Shown here: one piece after another, positions 46,801-59,460 of the stretch
How positions within the stretch are numbered: the stretch's first letter is position 1
Layout: each line of letters begins with the position of its first letter
Assembly: GCF_018873765.1 (NCBI RefSeq)
Contig: NC_057920.1
Location: 10,367,307 to 10,431,306 of the forward strand
Reading direction: 5' to 3'
DNA length: 64,000 nucleotides
Source of the DNA: Telopea speciosissima
Taxonomy: Eukaryota > Streptophyta > Magnoliopsida > Proteales > Proteaceae
The notes under the pieces: model-generated
Database searches by the model: none
What the model was told of the DNA's origin: nothing
Seen by the model: only the letters and a program-made list of their open reading frames with translations
Position numbers and translations under genes: made by a program

Positions 46801-48455
46801 CTCTTGGTTTTTGCGGTTGGTAAGTAGGGTTCTCTTTTGGTTTGGTATTATATGCTAGCATTTAATAACTCTTGCAAGCATCAAGTCCCTAGTCGCATGA
46901 ACCAATGTACTATTGCTATCTTGCTCAATAGGGAGTATTATCTTCATAGCTGCAACCTCCCCTTTTTATATAAGCATAGGTCGGCAGCCAAGCTTGTGTG
47001 TAAGAGAGAGTACCACTCCTCTGGAATATAAGGAAATCGCAGTATGATCTCTTTCCTTAACCCAGAAATTCTCAGGTTCAATTCAATCTCCTTCCTGTAA
47101 GGTAGCTCAACAACCTTACTTTAGAGGATCCTCTGTCTTCGGGTTTACTCTTAAAATTGATATCTCATTAAAAAAAGAGTTATTATTGGCTGCCATAGTA
47201 AACATGGGATTCCATTTATAGAGCTAGAGACCTCCTCGGATTTTGATCTATACTTATCACTCCCTTGCTGTACTCCTAAATTTTAGATAGCCGCAACCCA
47301 ATTTAGAATTTATAATAGATCAAATCGTTGCTGCCCATGAAGAATCCCAGCTTACTTCTCCTCACAGACTCTCAAATCTGATTTTCTATATATATATATT
47401 TTTAAATACCATGCAAGAAGATTCCCATTAAGGTCTGGAATCTTTCTAAAAAAATAAAAACTCCAACAAAGTAACTTGCTAGACAGGCTGCACTAGTGTT
47501 CAAAGTTGCATATACTTCAATAACATGTGGCATCCAAATTCTAAAGATCCATGTGGCAGCAACAACTCATACACTACTACTCTTTTTTATTTTAAAACAA
47601 AACACCTATTGTTCATGTGAATGTCCTACTCCAACTCAAATACATCCAAGCAGTGACAGTAACAAATAAATATACTATTAATATGCCCAACACAATCTAT
47701 TGCACATGTCTGCAAGAGTCCCTTGCACCTGGTGATGAACCACCATTTGTGAAGGTAAATTAGTTTATTTATTGTGTCTATTTACACAAGTGACATTGTT
47801 ATGTACATTTCTAAATCATTCATGTTTAGTTTATATATCTTTTTGATGGTTTTGTGCAATGTTATGAATGTTGTGAAATGGGAGCTTGCGGCATTTTTTT
47901 TCGAAGAGTGCCTCGATGTCACATGACCGGTTTTTCTTAGTCTTGTAATTAGTTTATATTGCTATTTGATGGTTTTGTGTAGGATGGAGATGGTGTTCAG
48001 GTCTTGGAATTTCAGTTCTGATCCTGTAGGTTTTTCAATGAGTAGTGTATAGCTTTTGTGGCTTTAGATATCCATGAACTTATACTGTTTTACTAGTTGG
48101 GTTAGGGATTTTGTATATGAAGGGATCTCTTCGTGCCTTTCTCCTGAGTATTTGCACCTTAGGACTTTTGATACTATTGTTATTTCATATTTAGTGGATG
48201 CTTGGCATTCTTTAATGGATGTTGGCATTAGTAAAATTATTACTATGTGGGATGAATGTGAAACAGGTGATTGACAGAATTAATATGGATGAATGTATTA
48301 TATATGAAATAGGTGACATGATGAATGTATTATATTTGAATCAGGTTAATGAATTTGATATAGAAACAGACTTTTTTTTTTTAAAAAAAATATTACATTT
48401 AGTGGTCGTTAAATGTAGAAATTCAATATATATTGTAGTATATTTTTCCTGGTGT

Positions 48456-48722
48456 TAATGAAAAAACACCACAAAAAAGCTCGAACTTAACAGTATTCCT
48501 AATACACCAGCGACATTAGAATAAGCACCATTCTACAAACTACTATAACGTGGAAAAGGTACATACAAGGACAATTAAAAAATGCCGGTGTACATTTGCG
48601 GCAATACTTTTAACGACGTATCTGTTGTGTAAAATATAAACGCTGCTATATTCTATTACGGTGTTTTTCTTACTTATGGCGGCATTTAAAAATGCTGCCA
48701 TAGACCCTGTTTCTTGTAGTGT
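48456..48722 (-). mobile_element. CACTA (En/Spm) transposon terminal fragment
   Basis: The sequence ends TTTCTTGTAGTG at 48722; reversed, this is CACTACAAGAAA, the canonical plant CACTA terminus. Directly inside are short direct and inverted subterminal motifs (GGCGGCATTT...AATGCTGCC, TGCCGG, TGCGGC) typical of CACTA ends. The opposite terminus is not found within the window. The inner limit is approximate. Confidence 0.65.
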
Positions 48723-51215
48723 GGATACAAATCTTCCATTACTCTTAGAAGAGCTTCCATCCCAGGAAGATGTTTATAGACAACTTCTAAAAGAAATCCA
48801 GATATGTTACATCAAACCGTTAACTATATGTTCCTTTCACCTCAGCTCTGAAGATGAAAACAAAGTCGGTCTTCTTTTCCATTCTCACTATGGCAACTCA
48901 GAGACTAGATTATTGTTCACAGTGAGATACTCAATAAATCTTAACAATTTGGTTTTCCTCATTGCAATTTGCAAAGGGCATCTCATGCATTACAAAGAAT
49001 TGGAAAACTACTATTGTTACCAAAATTTCTTTTCTAGAACATTTGTTGCAAACTAGATTTTTTCTTTCTAAAGTTCTGTGTAGAACTATATTATCAAAAT
49101 ATTGATTTGAATATTAGTGAGTTTCATGTGTTTCATTGATGTCAATGATAAGTTGCAAAAACCTCATGAATTCTGAGTTCTATATTTGCGGTCAAAGTAT
49201 GTTAGTGTTAGCCAAGTCTCTTCGAGTGTGCATGTTAGACTAAGTTTAATTTTGTTGATTGTTTCAAGAAATTCTTAGACCGTATCAACAAAATGGTTCT
49301 ATGCCCATTCCAAAAAACAATTTTGTATTACCTCTTGAAATTGAAGTCCTAATTTGTTGTTCTCTCCCTAGGAAGCTCACAAACTCTTAAAAGCATAAAC
49401 AAGTTCACGTCTTCGTTGGTGCTTTGATCCTACCTCAATTCTCTGATACTCTCTCTCTCTCTCAAAAATTTAAAATTAATATTTAATTATTAACTTAAGT
49501 AATTAATTGCTTCAATGGATCATCCGATCATATATGATTGAAATGCTTTTGATTTGTTCTAGATATTTACTCACTAGTCTCTATGTCCCTTAACATGCCC
49601 ACACGTGCAAGTATGCAAACAATAAAGGTACTACATTGTACATCACGCGCCATTATAATAGAAACTATTAGTAGCATTGCAAAATCTAGACAGTAGTACC
49701 TTAGTTATTAAGTTTGGGAACGGCAATTGAACGGGAACGGATACGTACAGTAATTAAACGGACTAGATGGTAATAATACTTTTCAAAAATCCGGCTTCAT
49801 AAAATACATACGGTAATAATACAATACGCGTTTAATACGAATATAATACGACATAGACGGCAATAATATTTTTTAAAAAATGGATATATATTAATTATAT
49901 AACATGCATTCATCACCTAATAAACAAAATAATATCATGATTTTATGAACTAAAATAAACACAATAATATAATATGCTATATAACATCTCTAAGATTATC
50001 ATTTAACATACCAAAATATCAATAATCTACAAGAAATGAATGTAGATTGTCTAAAAATGAGATGAGCAAGTTGATTACCTTATCATTAAATCATTCTTCC
50101 AACATTACATTTCTTATTATCTACAATGAGATAACCATATATTTTTAACCAGATGTGTTCTTGTGAAAGGGGATGAGTTCCTACTAATTAACCAACACAA
50201 GACAAGAGAGAGAGTTCCAAATATAGATCTCCACTGTACACATTAGTTACAAGGGACAGAAAAACAAGAATAAAATATAATAGAGATTGAGCCGTTCTCA
50301 CCAATATCACACCAGATTCATTTGCTTCACTACCACCATCAAAGTTCAAAGACCAGAGAAACAAGAGGAAAGTACAAGACTTAAATGCCGTTTTGTTGAA
50401 CAGAGATGAGGAGGATGATTGGAGATGGAGAGCGGCTACTGTTGCCTGCTACGGTTGGATGTTCAACGCAAATCGAAAGGAACGAAAGGGAAAGTGAAAT
50501 CGTTTCCCTAAATTCTAATCTTTTGGGTATTTTTTTTTAAAAAAAAAACATATAATACATATAATACGCATATTATACAAGTATAATACTCAATCGATTA
50601 AAAAACATATTTTTTTTATAAAAATATAAAAAAATACAGAGACGAAAATATTATACGTTTAAAAATTCAGGTACGCATATAATACACATATTTACTAATT
50701 AAGGACAATACCAAGGGAATTGAAAGCATATACTACTATTTTCACTTCATTGCAACCTATTGTTATACCTATCTAATATAGAGGTTAACATCTCCGAGAT
50801 ATTCAAAATAAAAAAATTTTGCATATAAGATTATAAGGCTTGATTGACGCACTTTTTTGCTTTTTTTGTTTTTTGGTAAGACACTTTTTTGTTTCATTTT
50901 ATAGACACTTGCTGATTAACCTCACAACTAATTGTATAAGAAATTGATTTTTTTTTTTGCAGCACTATGGATAGTGAATGAATTCGTTTCACTATCATTT
51001 TATCTACCTTTGTAAGTTTTTTATTGAGTTGAAGTAGAGCAATAGTTTTGTAAATTCCTTTCAAGGAAAATTACACGTACAACCCATGTACTTTGCCTTA
51101 AGTGCCAATTGACCCAAGGCTTCAAAAACTCAAACATGTACACCCTCTAAACTTTTCAAAACACCTCTTAAATTCCGTTAGGAACTGACTGTTTAGTGAT
51201 GACACAGAATATACC
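48723..51215. other. Intergenic stretch, possible foldback element at 49698-50705
   Basis: No gene recognised. CCTTAGTTATTAAG at 49698 and its imperfect complement near 50690-50705 may be the ends of a roughly 1-kb element rich in ATAATAC/GTATTAT words. No target duplication is visible. Confidence 0.3.
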
Positions 51216-51217
51216 TT

Positions 51218-51354
51218 GAACTTGAAATGATTCTTATATCCTTGTCACTGAGAATGGCTCTACAGATTGAGCATTCTTGAACCTATGAACTTGAAATGAT
51301 TCTTATATCCTTGTCAGAGAATGGCTCTACAGATTGAGCATTCTTGAATCTATA
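51218..51354. repeat. Tandem duplication, two units of about 69 bp
   Basis: The unit starting GAACTTGAAATGATTCTTAT and ending GCATTCTTGAA.CTAT occurs at 51218 and again at 51287, differing mainly by a 4-bp deletion in the second copy. Confidence 0.85.
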
Positions 51355-52960
51355 ACACCAGCTCAATCGGCAAGAGCTTTCTTATGCCCTGCAAATAAAT
51401 CTTTTTCCGCCATAGCCAGAAGATTGATGATGGTGTCTAAGATTTCATAAACACAACTGAAATGAAACTAAGAAAATTGGATTTGGATTCTTAGACCAGA
51501 TTTTGTAGCAAAAAGGAAGCTGAAAAATGGAATATTTTTTCCATACAAAAGACAAGATTAAGCATTAGGATCGGCTGCAATTAAAACTATAGTAGCAACA
51601 GCACACCTCTTACCAAACTTGAATCTACAATAGAAACAGTGCAAATTTTGATGGAAAAAAAATAATAACAAAACAGGGAAGTAGGGAGATTGATATAAGA
51701 GAGACTCAGCCCATCTTCTTAATTTAATATTTGACACAAAACAAAAATTATGAAAAGAATAATGCTCTTCTACTACACTTTGAAGTATAGAAATTATATT
51801 TGTATCCATCTTTTTAACTTAAAATTTCAGAAACAAAACAAGTTACAATAATAAATTATAGAAAAGTAAGAATTTCAAAAATCCAACCCTTAATTTTTCC
51901 CGACACCACCCAAACCCCGCTACTTTTCCGACCACAACCATATTGCAGCACTTCTAACTCCTCTCATTTTCTGGGCTGCAGCTTCAAAATCTGGGTTCAT
52001 TGGTAAAAAAAAATAACTCCCCCCAACAAAAAACTTAAAAGGTATTATATCGAGAAATTGCACTATATTATAGGCATGATAATCAAAAACTTTTTCCTCC
52101 GAGTCTGATACGCTCCAGGATTAGATCCAAGACAAAGAACTTCTCTCCCAAACCTCATTAACAGAAAAAGAACAGCTCCTGCAGAACTAGCAACAGTGGA
52201 GTGGAAGAGGCTTACTCACCTCTTCAGTGGCCACGATAAGATGCACCAGACAACAAACTACGAATCCATAACCACAACTACATGAACAGAAGATAGATGG
52301 ATAGAGAGAAGGAAAGAGAAAGAGAGACAGATATAGAGAGATCAGATCTAGGGACGATGAAGAAAAGGTGGTCGTGAAGGGACTTACAAAGGAGTTTTTG
52401 GGAGACCATCTCAAGAAAAAGAAAAATTGCGCATGGGAGAAACATCGATGGCTGGGGATCATCAAATTGTGTTATAATCGGAGCGTCGGTATTTAACGGT
52501 AAGGGGTTCACACAGATCGCTGACATGGATGGGCAACTCTCTGTTTTTTATTTTCCTGTTGGGGGATATACACAAGAATTACCAATATTATACCAAAAAT
52601 TGAAAAACCAAAGTTCAACTTATTTCCGTAGGCAGTAGTAAACCCAGTGGTCCCATTTGGGAAAGAAGCAAAGAACCGTCATAATTGCATAGATTTATAT
52701 GCATTTGATCAAGTATTCTTCATCAGATAATCTAAACCGTCTGATCTGCCACTGATTAGGGTGACAGATATCACAAGCAAATGGTCGATTGGTTCAACAA
52801 AGAGGAGTTTAGCTGGCCATGACATTTTTTATTTGTGGTTTTGTTTGAAATAAAACTTTATCTTATTTTTTTTATTTTTTTATTTTTAGTCTATCTACCT
52901 GCTCAATCATAAGAGAGAGGGGGAGGGGAGAAATGAGGTGCCTTTTGGCTAGGAATGTAA
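51254..52960. repeat. Segmental duplication, copy 1
   Basis: Aligns in the same orientation with 56350-56895 (part A: GAATGGCTCTAC.GATTGAG ... TTGCAAATTTTGATGG-type sequence) and with 58835-59985 (part B: CACCACCCAAACCC ... GTAAACGGATATTCAAAAAT). A third, partial copy of the start of part B lies at 52993-53165. The minus strand of part B opens with a frame MSAICVNPLPLNTDAPIIT (52526 downward). The nature of the source is unknown: an old gene fragment or an unclassified transposon. Confidence 0.75.
52278..52526 (-). CDS. 82-aa frame in duplication copy 1, unrecognised
   Basis: The first 31 residues (MSAICVNPLPLNTDAPIIT, two variable residues, DDPQPSMFLP) are shared with the frame at 59460-59221. 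The two then diverge by frame change. The 3' half is CT-rich low-complexity sequence. A donor-like GAG|GTGAGT follows at about 52220. It could be a first-exon relic; there is no known homologue in memory. Confidence 0.25.
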   Translation of the reverse strand: MSAICVNPLPLNTDAPIITQFDDPQPSMFLPCAIFLFLEMVSQKLLCKSLHDHLFFIVPRSDLSISVSLSLSFSLSIYLLFM

Positions 52961-53169
52961 ACGGATATTCAAAAATCCGAATATGATGATTGCCCACATC
53001 TCCATTTCCCGACACCACCCAAGCCCTTTTGGCAACAGAGTGCAATATTTCAATCTCTAACAACAAAACTCTCATTTTTTTGGTTGAAGCATCAAAATCT
53101 GGGTTCACCAAGCAAAAAACAACTCCTCCTTTGCAAGAAACCTAAAGAGGGATTATGTACCACTTGATA

Positions 53170-55090
53170 ACCAAAGACTTTTGCTTCCCAAGGTTGTTTC
53201 AAATGGAAATTTCAACCGTGGGATGAGTATCTGGATCAATATTACATGGACCCCTTTTTGTGCATCTTGATCTAAATATCTATTTTGTATTTTTTTTACG
53301 AAGAGAGGGAGTGAAGTATAGGGTTTGCTCTTACAAGACCAAGACTTTGTTTTTATTTTGAAGACGACTATGTAAGTGTGTCAATTTGGCCCAATCAACC
53401 CAAACTCACCCTAATGGCCTAACCATTGTATCGCTTAAGTCATATAGGAATTCCTGAAGCCAAGAATTCAGAATGACAAGTTTTTCATTACCCAGAATAG
53501 AATAACCACTTCGAATAGCTAATGAGATTATATTTGTGGAGAAGCCGTCTTGAGCCCGGACAAGGTTTGAGATGAGCTTTTCAGCCTGCATGGCAGTCGT
53601 GGGCTGAGTTTTTCAGCCCCAAAGCCGAGCCCGACCAACTCTTTGTATAAATGTATACAAACACCATCCACATTTATTGTTTTTAATTCATCCATACTAT
53701 TCACACTCTTTATGGGGTCTATGTTTTCTTAATTTATTATAATAACGTTAACATTTTTTTAAAGCATGATTAGTGTTAGTAATGTTTCATTTTCTCCCTT
53801 TTTTTAGTGCATATTGATTATTGGGACACAAATGACAATATGCAAAGGCAACCAGGGTCAGCTCGACCCTGAAATAGCATAAAATAAGGACTAATACAAT
53901 CAATATTCAAGGCCAACCCGACCCAACCCAGTCCAATCTGAATCGATTTGAGTTAAATTGGGCCTGGGCTGAGATATTAAAACCCCAGCCCAACCCAACC
54001 CACTGACACCCCTAAAGACCATGTCTCTCTTTTCTTACATTATGGTGTGACAGACAACTTTAATAAACGTTTTTATTTTGATTTTGATACTTATATTTGG
54101 TTTCCTTTATTTTACCCCTTATTTGCCCGACCCTATATTGATATCATACCATACGATACCGATTCGATATATAGTTTTATTCAGTATATATACAATATGG
54201 TATACGGTTTTATTCAGTATATGTATAGTATAATATATAATTTCATATATTATATTTACTAGGTTATATTCTTATAAATATATATACGGTTACAGCCCAT
54301 ACACCACGATTTATTTGCAGAAATAAAGAAAGGCATTATTGCTGTTTGGGTCTGAGGATTCAGGTGTGGATCAGTGAAGTCTGAGTGGGCTGCTGTGGAT
54401 TAAGCGGGTGTAATCTGGAGGAATCCTGATTGCATTATTTCCTTATTTCCATTGTCCATGATCTTACGTCCTCCAATCACATATTAGGTCAAAACTAGTT
54501 ATTCAAATCCCACGATTTCAATATCTTACTTTAATCTTTAATTTCAATTCCAGCTTTAGTTACAATTAGGTTATGTCAATGATCAGCTTTAAGTCGTTAT
54601 TTATTTGTGTGTTGTGACAGTTTCTGATCCAAACTGCGGTTCACCTGGTCGGATCGACCTACACAGGTAGATAACAGAAGACAAGGAAGTGTCGGCCTAG
54701 ACCGATTAGTACACTCTGATGCCTAAGTCAGACCTTTGCAACAAATAATATCCCAAAGTTAGGAACTTAACGAAAATGAATCGTTTTTGGACCCCTTTAC
54801 CTGGGTTAGGTGCGTCGATTTATAGATCTTAGATACTAGATCGATGTATGTGCTTGCTTGATCCTAGATGGAAATGTCGGCTCCATGTAGTCCTCGGTGG
54901 AGTGATTTGTGTCTGACACGTGTCAGGCTGGTAGTCATGCCGAAGGTTTGACTTTGACCTGATCGGAGCCCCTGGTTAGGTTAGTTAACCGTACCATCTC
55001 CTGGCCGTGTCAGGTGGACCCGAGGCCATTATCCCGACCCGTCCTGGGCTAGTATGTTAGTTGTTCGGTTCTCCACATTTTGCTTGGGGA
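53170..55090. other. Intergenic stretch between duplication copies
   Basis: No gene recognised. It contains a GGGCTGGGCTGAG/CCCAACCC-type repeat (53560-54015) and a TA-rich tandem (GGTTTTATTCAGTATAT twice, about 54172 and 54206). 54600-55060 is GC-richer but non-coding as far as I can see. Confidence 0.4.
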
Positions 55091-55099
55091 CTGGTCGGG

Positions 55100-55745
55100 G
55101 TGAACTATGACTCATCATTGTGTTTATCGTTGATGGGTTTAACCAAAGACATTCAATATGAGATTTCTTGGTATATACTTTTTGTTGATGATATTGTTTT
55201 GATATATGATACAAAAACAATGATTAACATCAAGTTAGAATTATGGAGTTCAACCTTGGAAATCAAAAGGTTTTAAGATAAGTGTAATGAAGACGGAACA
55301 TATATGGTTTGTAATTGTACTTGCACTAGGATAGATAGTGAGATGGTGAAAATTGATGAAATGGAGATTCCATAAAATGATTATTTTAGGTATTTGGGTT
55401 CAATCATAAATAAATAAGGTGACATAGAAGATGGTATTTCACAGAGAATTAAAATAGGATGAATGAAGTGGAGAGGTACGGCCGGAGTGTTGTGTGATCA
55501 ACGTATTACTTCAAAACTTAAAGGAAATTTTTATAGAACACTGATGGAGAGGTACGTCTGTATGATGTAGAATGTTGAGTAGTTAAGAAGCATCATGTAG
55601 ATAAAATCAGTGTAACTGAGATGAGGATGCTGAGATGGATGCATGGAAGAATAAAATAAGGAATGATAATATTAGAGCTAATTAGTGTGAGTAGCTCCAG
55701 TACAAGAGAGTTATTTGATTCGTATTGAAGGAAACTGCGTGACTA
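55100..55745 (+). pseudogene. RTE-type non-LTR retrotransposon reverse-transcriptase relic
   Basis: Successive frames match plant RTE-type RT: LTKDIQYEISWYILFVDDIVLIYDT (55140-55213, split across the catalytic F.DD box), KLELWSSTLEIK, then in shifted frames a KTEH piece, RYLGS-like, MKWR...GVLCDQR, LKGKFYRT and EMRMLRWMHG (about 55620-55650). Stops such as that after EIKRF and several frameshifts show that it is dead. Only the distal RT and connection region remain. Confidence 0.75.
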
Positions 55746-57263
55746 CAGGATCTTACTTAAATTTTTAGTTTCAGGTTCAGCTTTAATTTGATGAATCCTG
55801 TTTAATGCTTTAACTCCCAAATAATCTGATTTATTTCTCTATCCAATTGTTTGTTGAATCTGATTATCAGTTTCTGATTTAAGTTCTGTTTCGTATAGTT
55901 AATTTTCCAGGATCCTAGTTCATTGCTACTACTTCAATTCTGGCTTTTCTGGATCTGATTTTAAGAATCTGATTTCTGTTATTGTTCCCATAACCCTGCT
56001 TATTCTCTAAATCAGATCACCATTAGCTCACTGTTCATGCCCTTAAATCCCTGCTATCAATTTCTGTTTCCGCCAGACAGGATTTCAAGTTTTCTAACCC
56101 TAGTAGGAAAACTAATCTGCCCATTGGAGCCAGAATATATCTCAGGTGAAACCTAAGAGAAAACCATCAGATATAAGGATTCTATGCCCATTCCCAAAAA
56201 CAACTTCAACAAGTGGCAAAAGAGGCAAGCACATTCTTGAGGATCCCCTCTGACTAGTAATAGGTAAGCCTCGAGAGCCAAAGGCATGGGCTGATTGAAG
56301 GAACTTAAAGAGAAGCAAACAAAAAGATAAGAAGCTGGATTAAGGGTCACAGAGAATGGCTCTACGGATTGAGCATTCTTGAATCTATAACACCAGCTCA
56401 ATCTGTAAGAGCTTTCTTGTACCCTCAAAGTGCAAATAAATATTTTTTCCACCATAACCAGAAGATTGATGCCTATGTCTAAGATTCTATAAATAGAATT
56501 GAAATGAAACCAAGAAAATTGGATTTGGATTCTCAGTCCTGATTTTGTAGCAAAAAGGAAGCCAAAAAATGGAATATTTATTTCATACAAAAGACAGCAT
56601 TAAGCATTAGGATCTGGTGGAATTAAAACTGTAGTAGCAACAACAGACCTCTTACCAAACTTGAATCTATAATAGAAACGGTGCAAATTTTGATGGAAAC
56701 TAAAAAGTAATAGCAAAACAGTTTAGTAGGGAGATTGATAGAAGACAAATTCAGAAATGAAATTATATTTTTACCGATCTTCTTAATTTACTATTTAATG
56801 CAAAACAAAAATTAAGAAAAGAATAGTGCACTTCTACTCCACTTTTCATAGTGAAATATGAAAATTACATTTGTGTCCATCTTTTTAATTTATTTTAAAA
56901 TGCAAAATTAGAGGTAAAAAAATAATGAACAATTTCACTTCACTCTTAAGAGTGAGATATAGAAGGATAAGCTAGGAACATTAGAAAGACTAAACAAGGT
57001 AATGAAGTACCAACCTAGGGCCGTGACCGAACAAAGCCATAAAACTAGGGCCGTGACCGAACAAAGAAACCACGTAGGGACAATTAGTTAAATATAAGTC
57101 AACAGCTACAAGTAAGTAACCGCAAACAATTGTAATCATGGCAAGTGGGACCCGCCACAGCCACAAATAGTGGCAACGTAGGAACACGTGGCCGGGCATT
57201 TAGCATTTTGAGAAAATATGACCTCAACATAAGGAGGAACATGGAGGTGCCGAAGTTTTTTGG

Positions 57264-58062
57264 ATTTTACTCCTCTGCATTTCTCAATCGATAATTTCTT
57301 GTATTTTTCCCTCTACCTACGTGACACATGGCATTGTATAATCTAATGGTCTATATTTAAAGCCCAACTTTTAACCCGAGTTGGTGTAACCCAACCTAAA
57401 CCTAACCCATGGGTTAATATAATCAAACAACCCAATCTAACCAAAGTTTCTCTCTCCTATTGCCCTCATTCACGCGAACCAGTCTCCCCCTCACTTGGTC
57501 GCCCACATCTTGTCAGAGACATCGAGGGTAAGAGGAGCACCCTCCACTACTGCGCACATCTCTCTCCCTCATTTCGTTTGGAGACACCAACCAAGTGCGC
57601 CATCCTTCAACTACTGTTGTTGGAGAGGTTACGATTGAACGAGAGGGAGCTGCTACCTTCACTACTTTGTTCGCCATTGTCGGAGAGAAAACAGACAGTA
57701 GTGTTATTACCATTAAACATCAACTTTCTCATATTTTGGGCATGCCAAATTTGATAAAATCTTTAACATGCTAGAGCCACTTGAATATGGATGAACCCAT
57801 TTTTAGGAACAAGGGGAATATGGGTTGTCTTAGAGGTAATCTCTCATATGGGCTAAACTTGATTGGTTTTTTTTTTTAATAACAAAATTGTTGTGGTAGT
57901 TCACTAATGTTGAGTTTTTTTTTTCTCAAAAAAATCGTTTAGATTGAACTACACCAACTCGGGTTAAAAGTTGGTCTCTAAATATTGATACAATGCCACG
58001 TGCCGCATAGGTAGAGGGAAAATTACAAGAAACTAAAGATCGAAAAATAGAGAGTAAAATCC
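57264..58062. mobile_element. MULE-like element with long terminal inverted repeats
   Basis: Ends of about 130 bp are inverted copies (ATTTTACTC ... TTTCTTGTA.TTTTCCCTC, through CACGTGGCATTGTAT to AACCCGAGTTGGTGTA). It is flanked by AAGTTTTTTGG (57253-57263) and AAGTTATTTGG (58063-58073), an 11-bp duplication with one mismatch, as in Mutator-like elements. The 540-bp interior has no transposase frame. Confidence 0.7.
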
Positions 58063-59220
58063 AAGTTATTTGGTAGGAGCACTGCATCTCCAACATTATT
58101 ACCAAAACCCCATATTTGTATTAGAACCAATATACATTTGTTTTTTTTTTTTTGATGATAAAGAAAGTAAATAAACTAAAAGGAAGATACAAGAGAGTTA
58201 GAGTCCAGGGCCTTAATGGTCAAATTAGAAACTATTGCAAAACACAAAGGATCTCCTATCGTACTAAACTTGAGGTCCAACTCTTGGGCTACTAAGTTGA
58301 TATCCAAAAGATACTGAAGGAGATGCCACGGCCACGGATTAATGTTTGGAGATGGAAGAATATCGGAGATCTACTGATTCGAACACCAAACTTCTTTTAT
58401 CTTCAACCCTAAGCTGAAGGCATGAACAAGCCCGATACAAATACAACATAATTCTAGCTCCAAATTGTGGGAAGATTTGATTGAACCTGTGATAAACAAT
58501 TTAAACTTGCCATCTCCCAAAAGGAGATAAATCCATCCTGCATTACTTGATCCTAGGATTTCAAATCCTGCACATATTAGAACGTGAAATTTAAAGTTAT
58601 AACTAACACACCTCCCCAAACTGATCAAAAATTTCAGGGGATGAGCAAAAAGAGGGATAATTTCAAGTCAGCTAACCATCATTCAATATTTTTCAAAACC
58701 CAAATTAGATCCAATTTTTCATGTCCATAGACTAACTTGTTCCGAGCGGACCAAATAAAGTAACAAAAGATAATGAAAACCCCCAAAGAACCAAGAAAGG
58801 GAGTGTTTATACAACTTCAACCATTTCATTTTTCCGATACCACCCAAACCCTTATTTGGCTATTCTTCCAACCACAACCATAATGGAGCATTTCTAACTC
58901 CTCTCATTTTCTTGGCCGCAGCTTCAAAATCTGGGTTCGCTAGGAAAAAAAAACAGAACTCTCTCTCAACAGAACTTAAAGAAGGACTATATCGAGAGAT
59001 TGCACTATATCATAGGCATGATAATCAAATACGTTTTCCTCCGAATCTGAGACGCACCAGGATTAGATCCAAGACGAAAAAACTTCTCTTCCAAATCTCA
59101 TTAACAGAAAAAGAACAGCTCCTGCAGAACTATCAACAGTGGAGTGGAAGAGGCTTACTCACCTCTTCATTGCCCGTGATAAGATTCACCAGACAACAAA
59201 CCACAAGTCCATAACCACAA

Positions 59221-59460
59221 TTACATGAACAGAAGATAGATAGATGGATAGAGAGATCGAATAGAGAAAGATAAGATCTGGGGAAGATGAAGAAAAGGTG
59301 GTCTGAGCTTGAAGAGACTTGCAAAGGAGTTTTGGGAGAACATCTCGAGAAAAAGAAAATTTGCGTCTGGGAGAAACATCGACGGCTGAGGATCGTCAGT
59401 ATGAGTTATAATCGGAGCGTCGGTATTTAACGGTAAGGGGTTCACACAGATCGCTGACAT
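59221..59460 (-). CDS. 79-aa frame in duplication copy 2, unrecognised
   Basis: Counterpart of the frame at 52526-52278, with the same start and the first 31 residues nearly identical (HT for QF, then DDPQPSMFLP). After about residue 40 small indels change the frame. The retained N-terminus could reflect recent duplication rather than selection. Confidence 0.25.
   Translation of the reverse strand: MSAICVNPLPLNTDAPIITHTDDPQPSMFLPDANFLFLEMFSQNSFASLFKLRPPFLHLPQILSFSIRSLYPSIYLLFM

Larger units (their letters stand above)
42540..48455. other. Intergenic stretch, mostly unrecognised
   Basis: T-rich on the plus strand. It holds the nested hAT-like/MULE-like pair at 43179-43874, a 10-nt G run (45309-45318) and a 15-nt C run (46643-46657). 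A 72-aa frame at 45345-45563 is not recognised. A splice-acceptor-like TTGTAG at 43097-43102 precedes a short frame ending IAADPSA (see findings). Confidence 0.4.

Noticed and set aside
47086-47170. Possible SINE with GGTTCAATTC B-box-like word
   Set aside because: The B-box-like word is present, but no A box at the right spacing and no clear tail or duplication were found.
48661-49056. 131-aa frame
   Set aside because: It starts inside the CACTA end and runs across its border at 48722, so it is not a natural coding unit.
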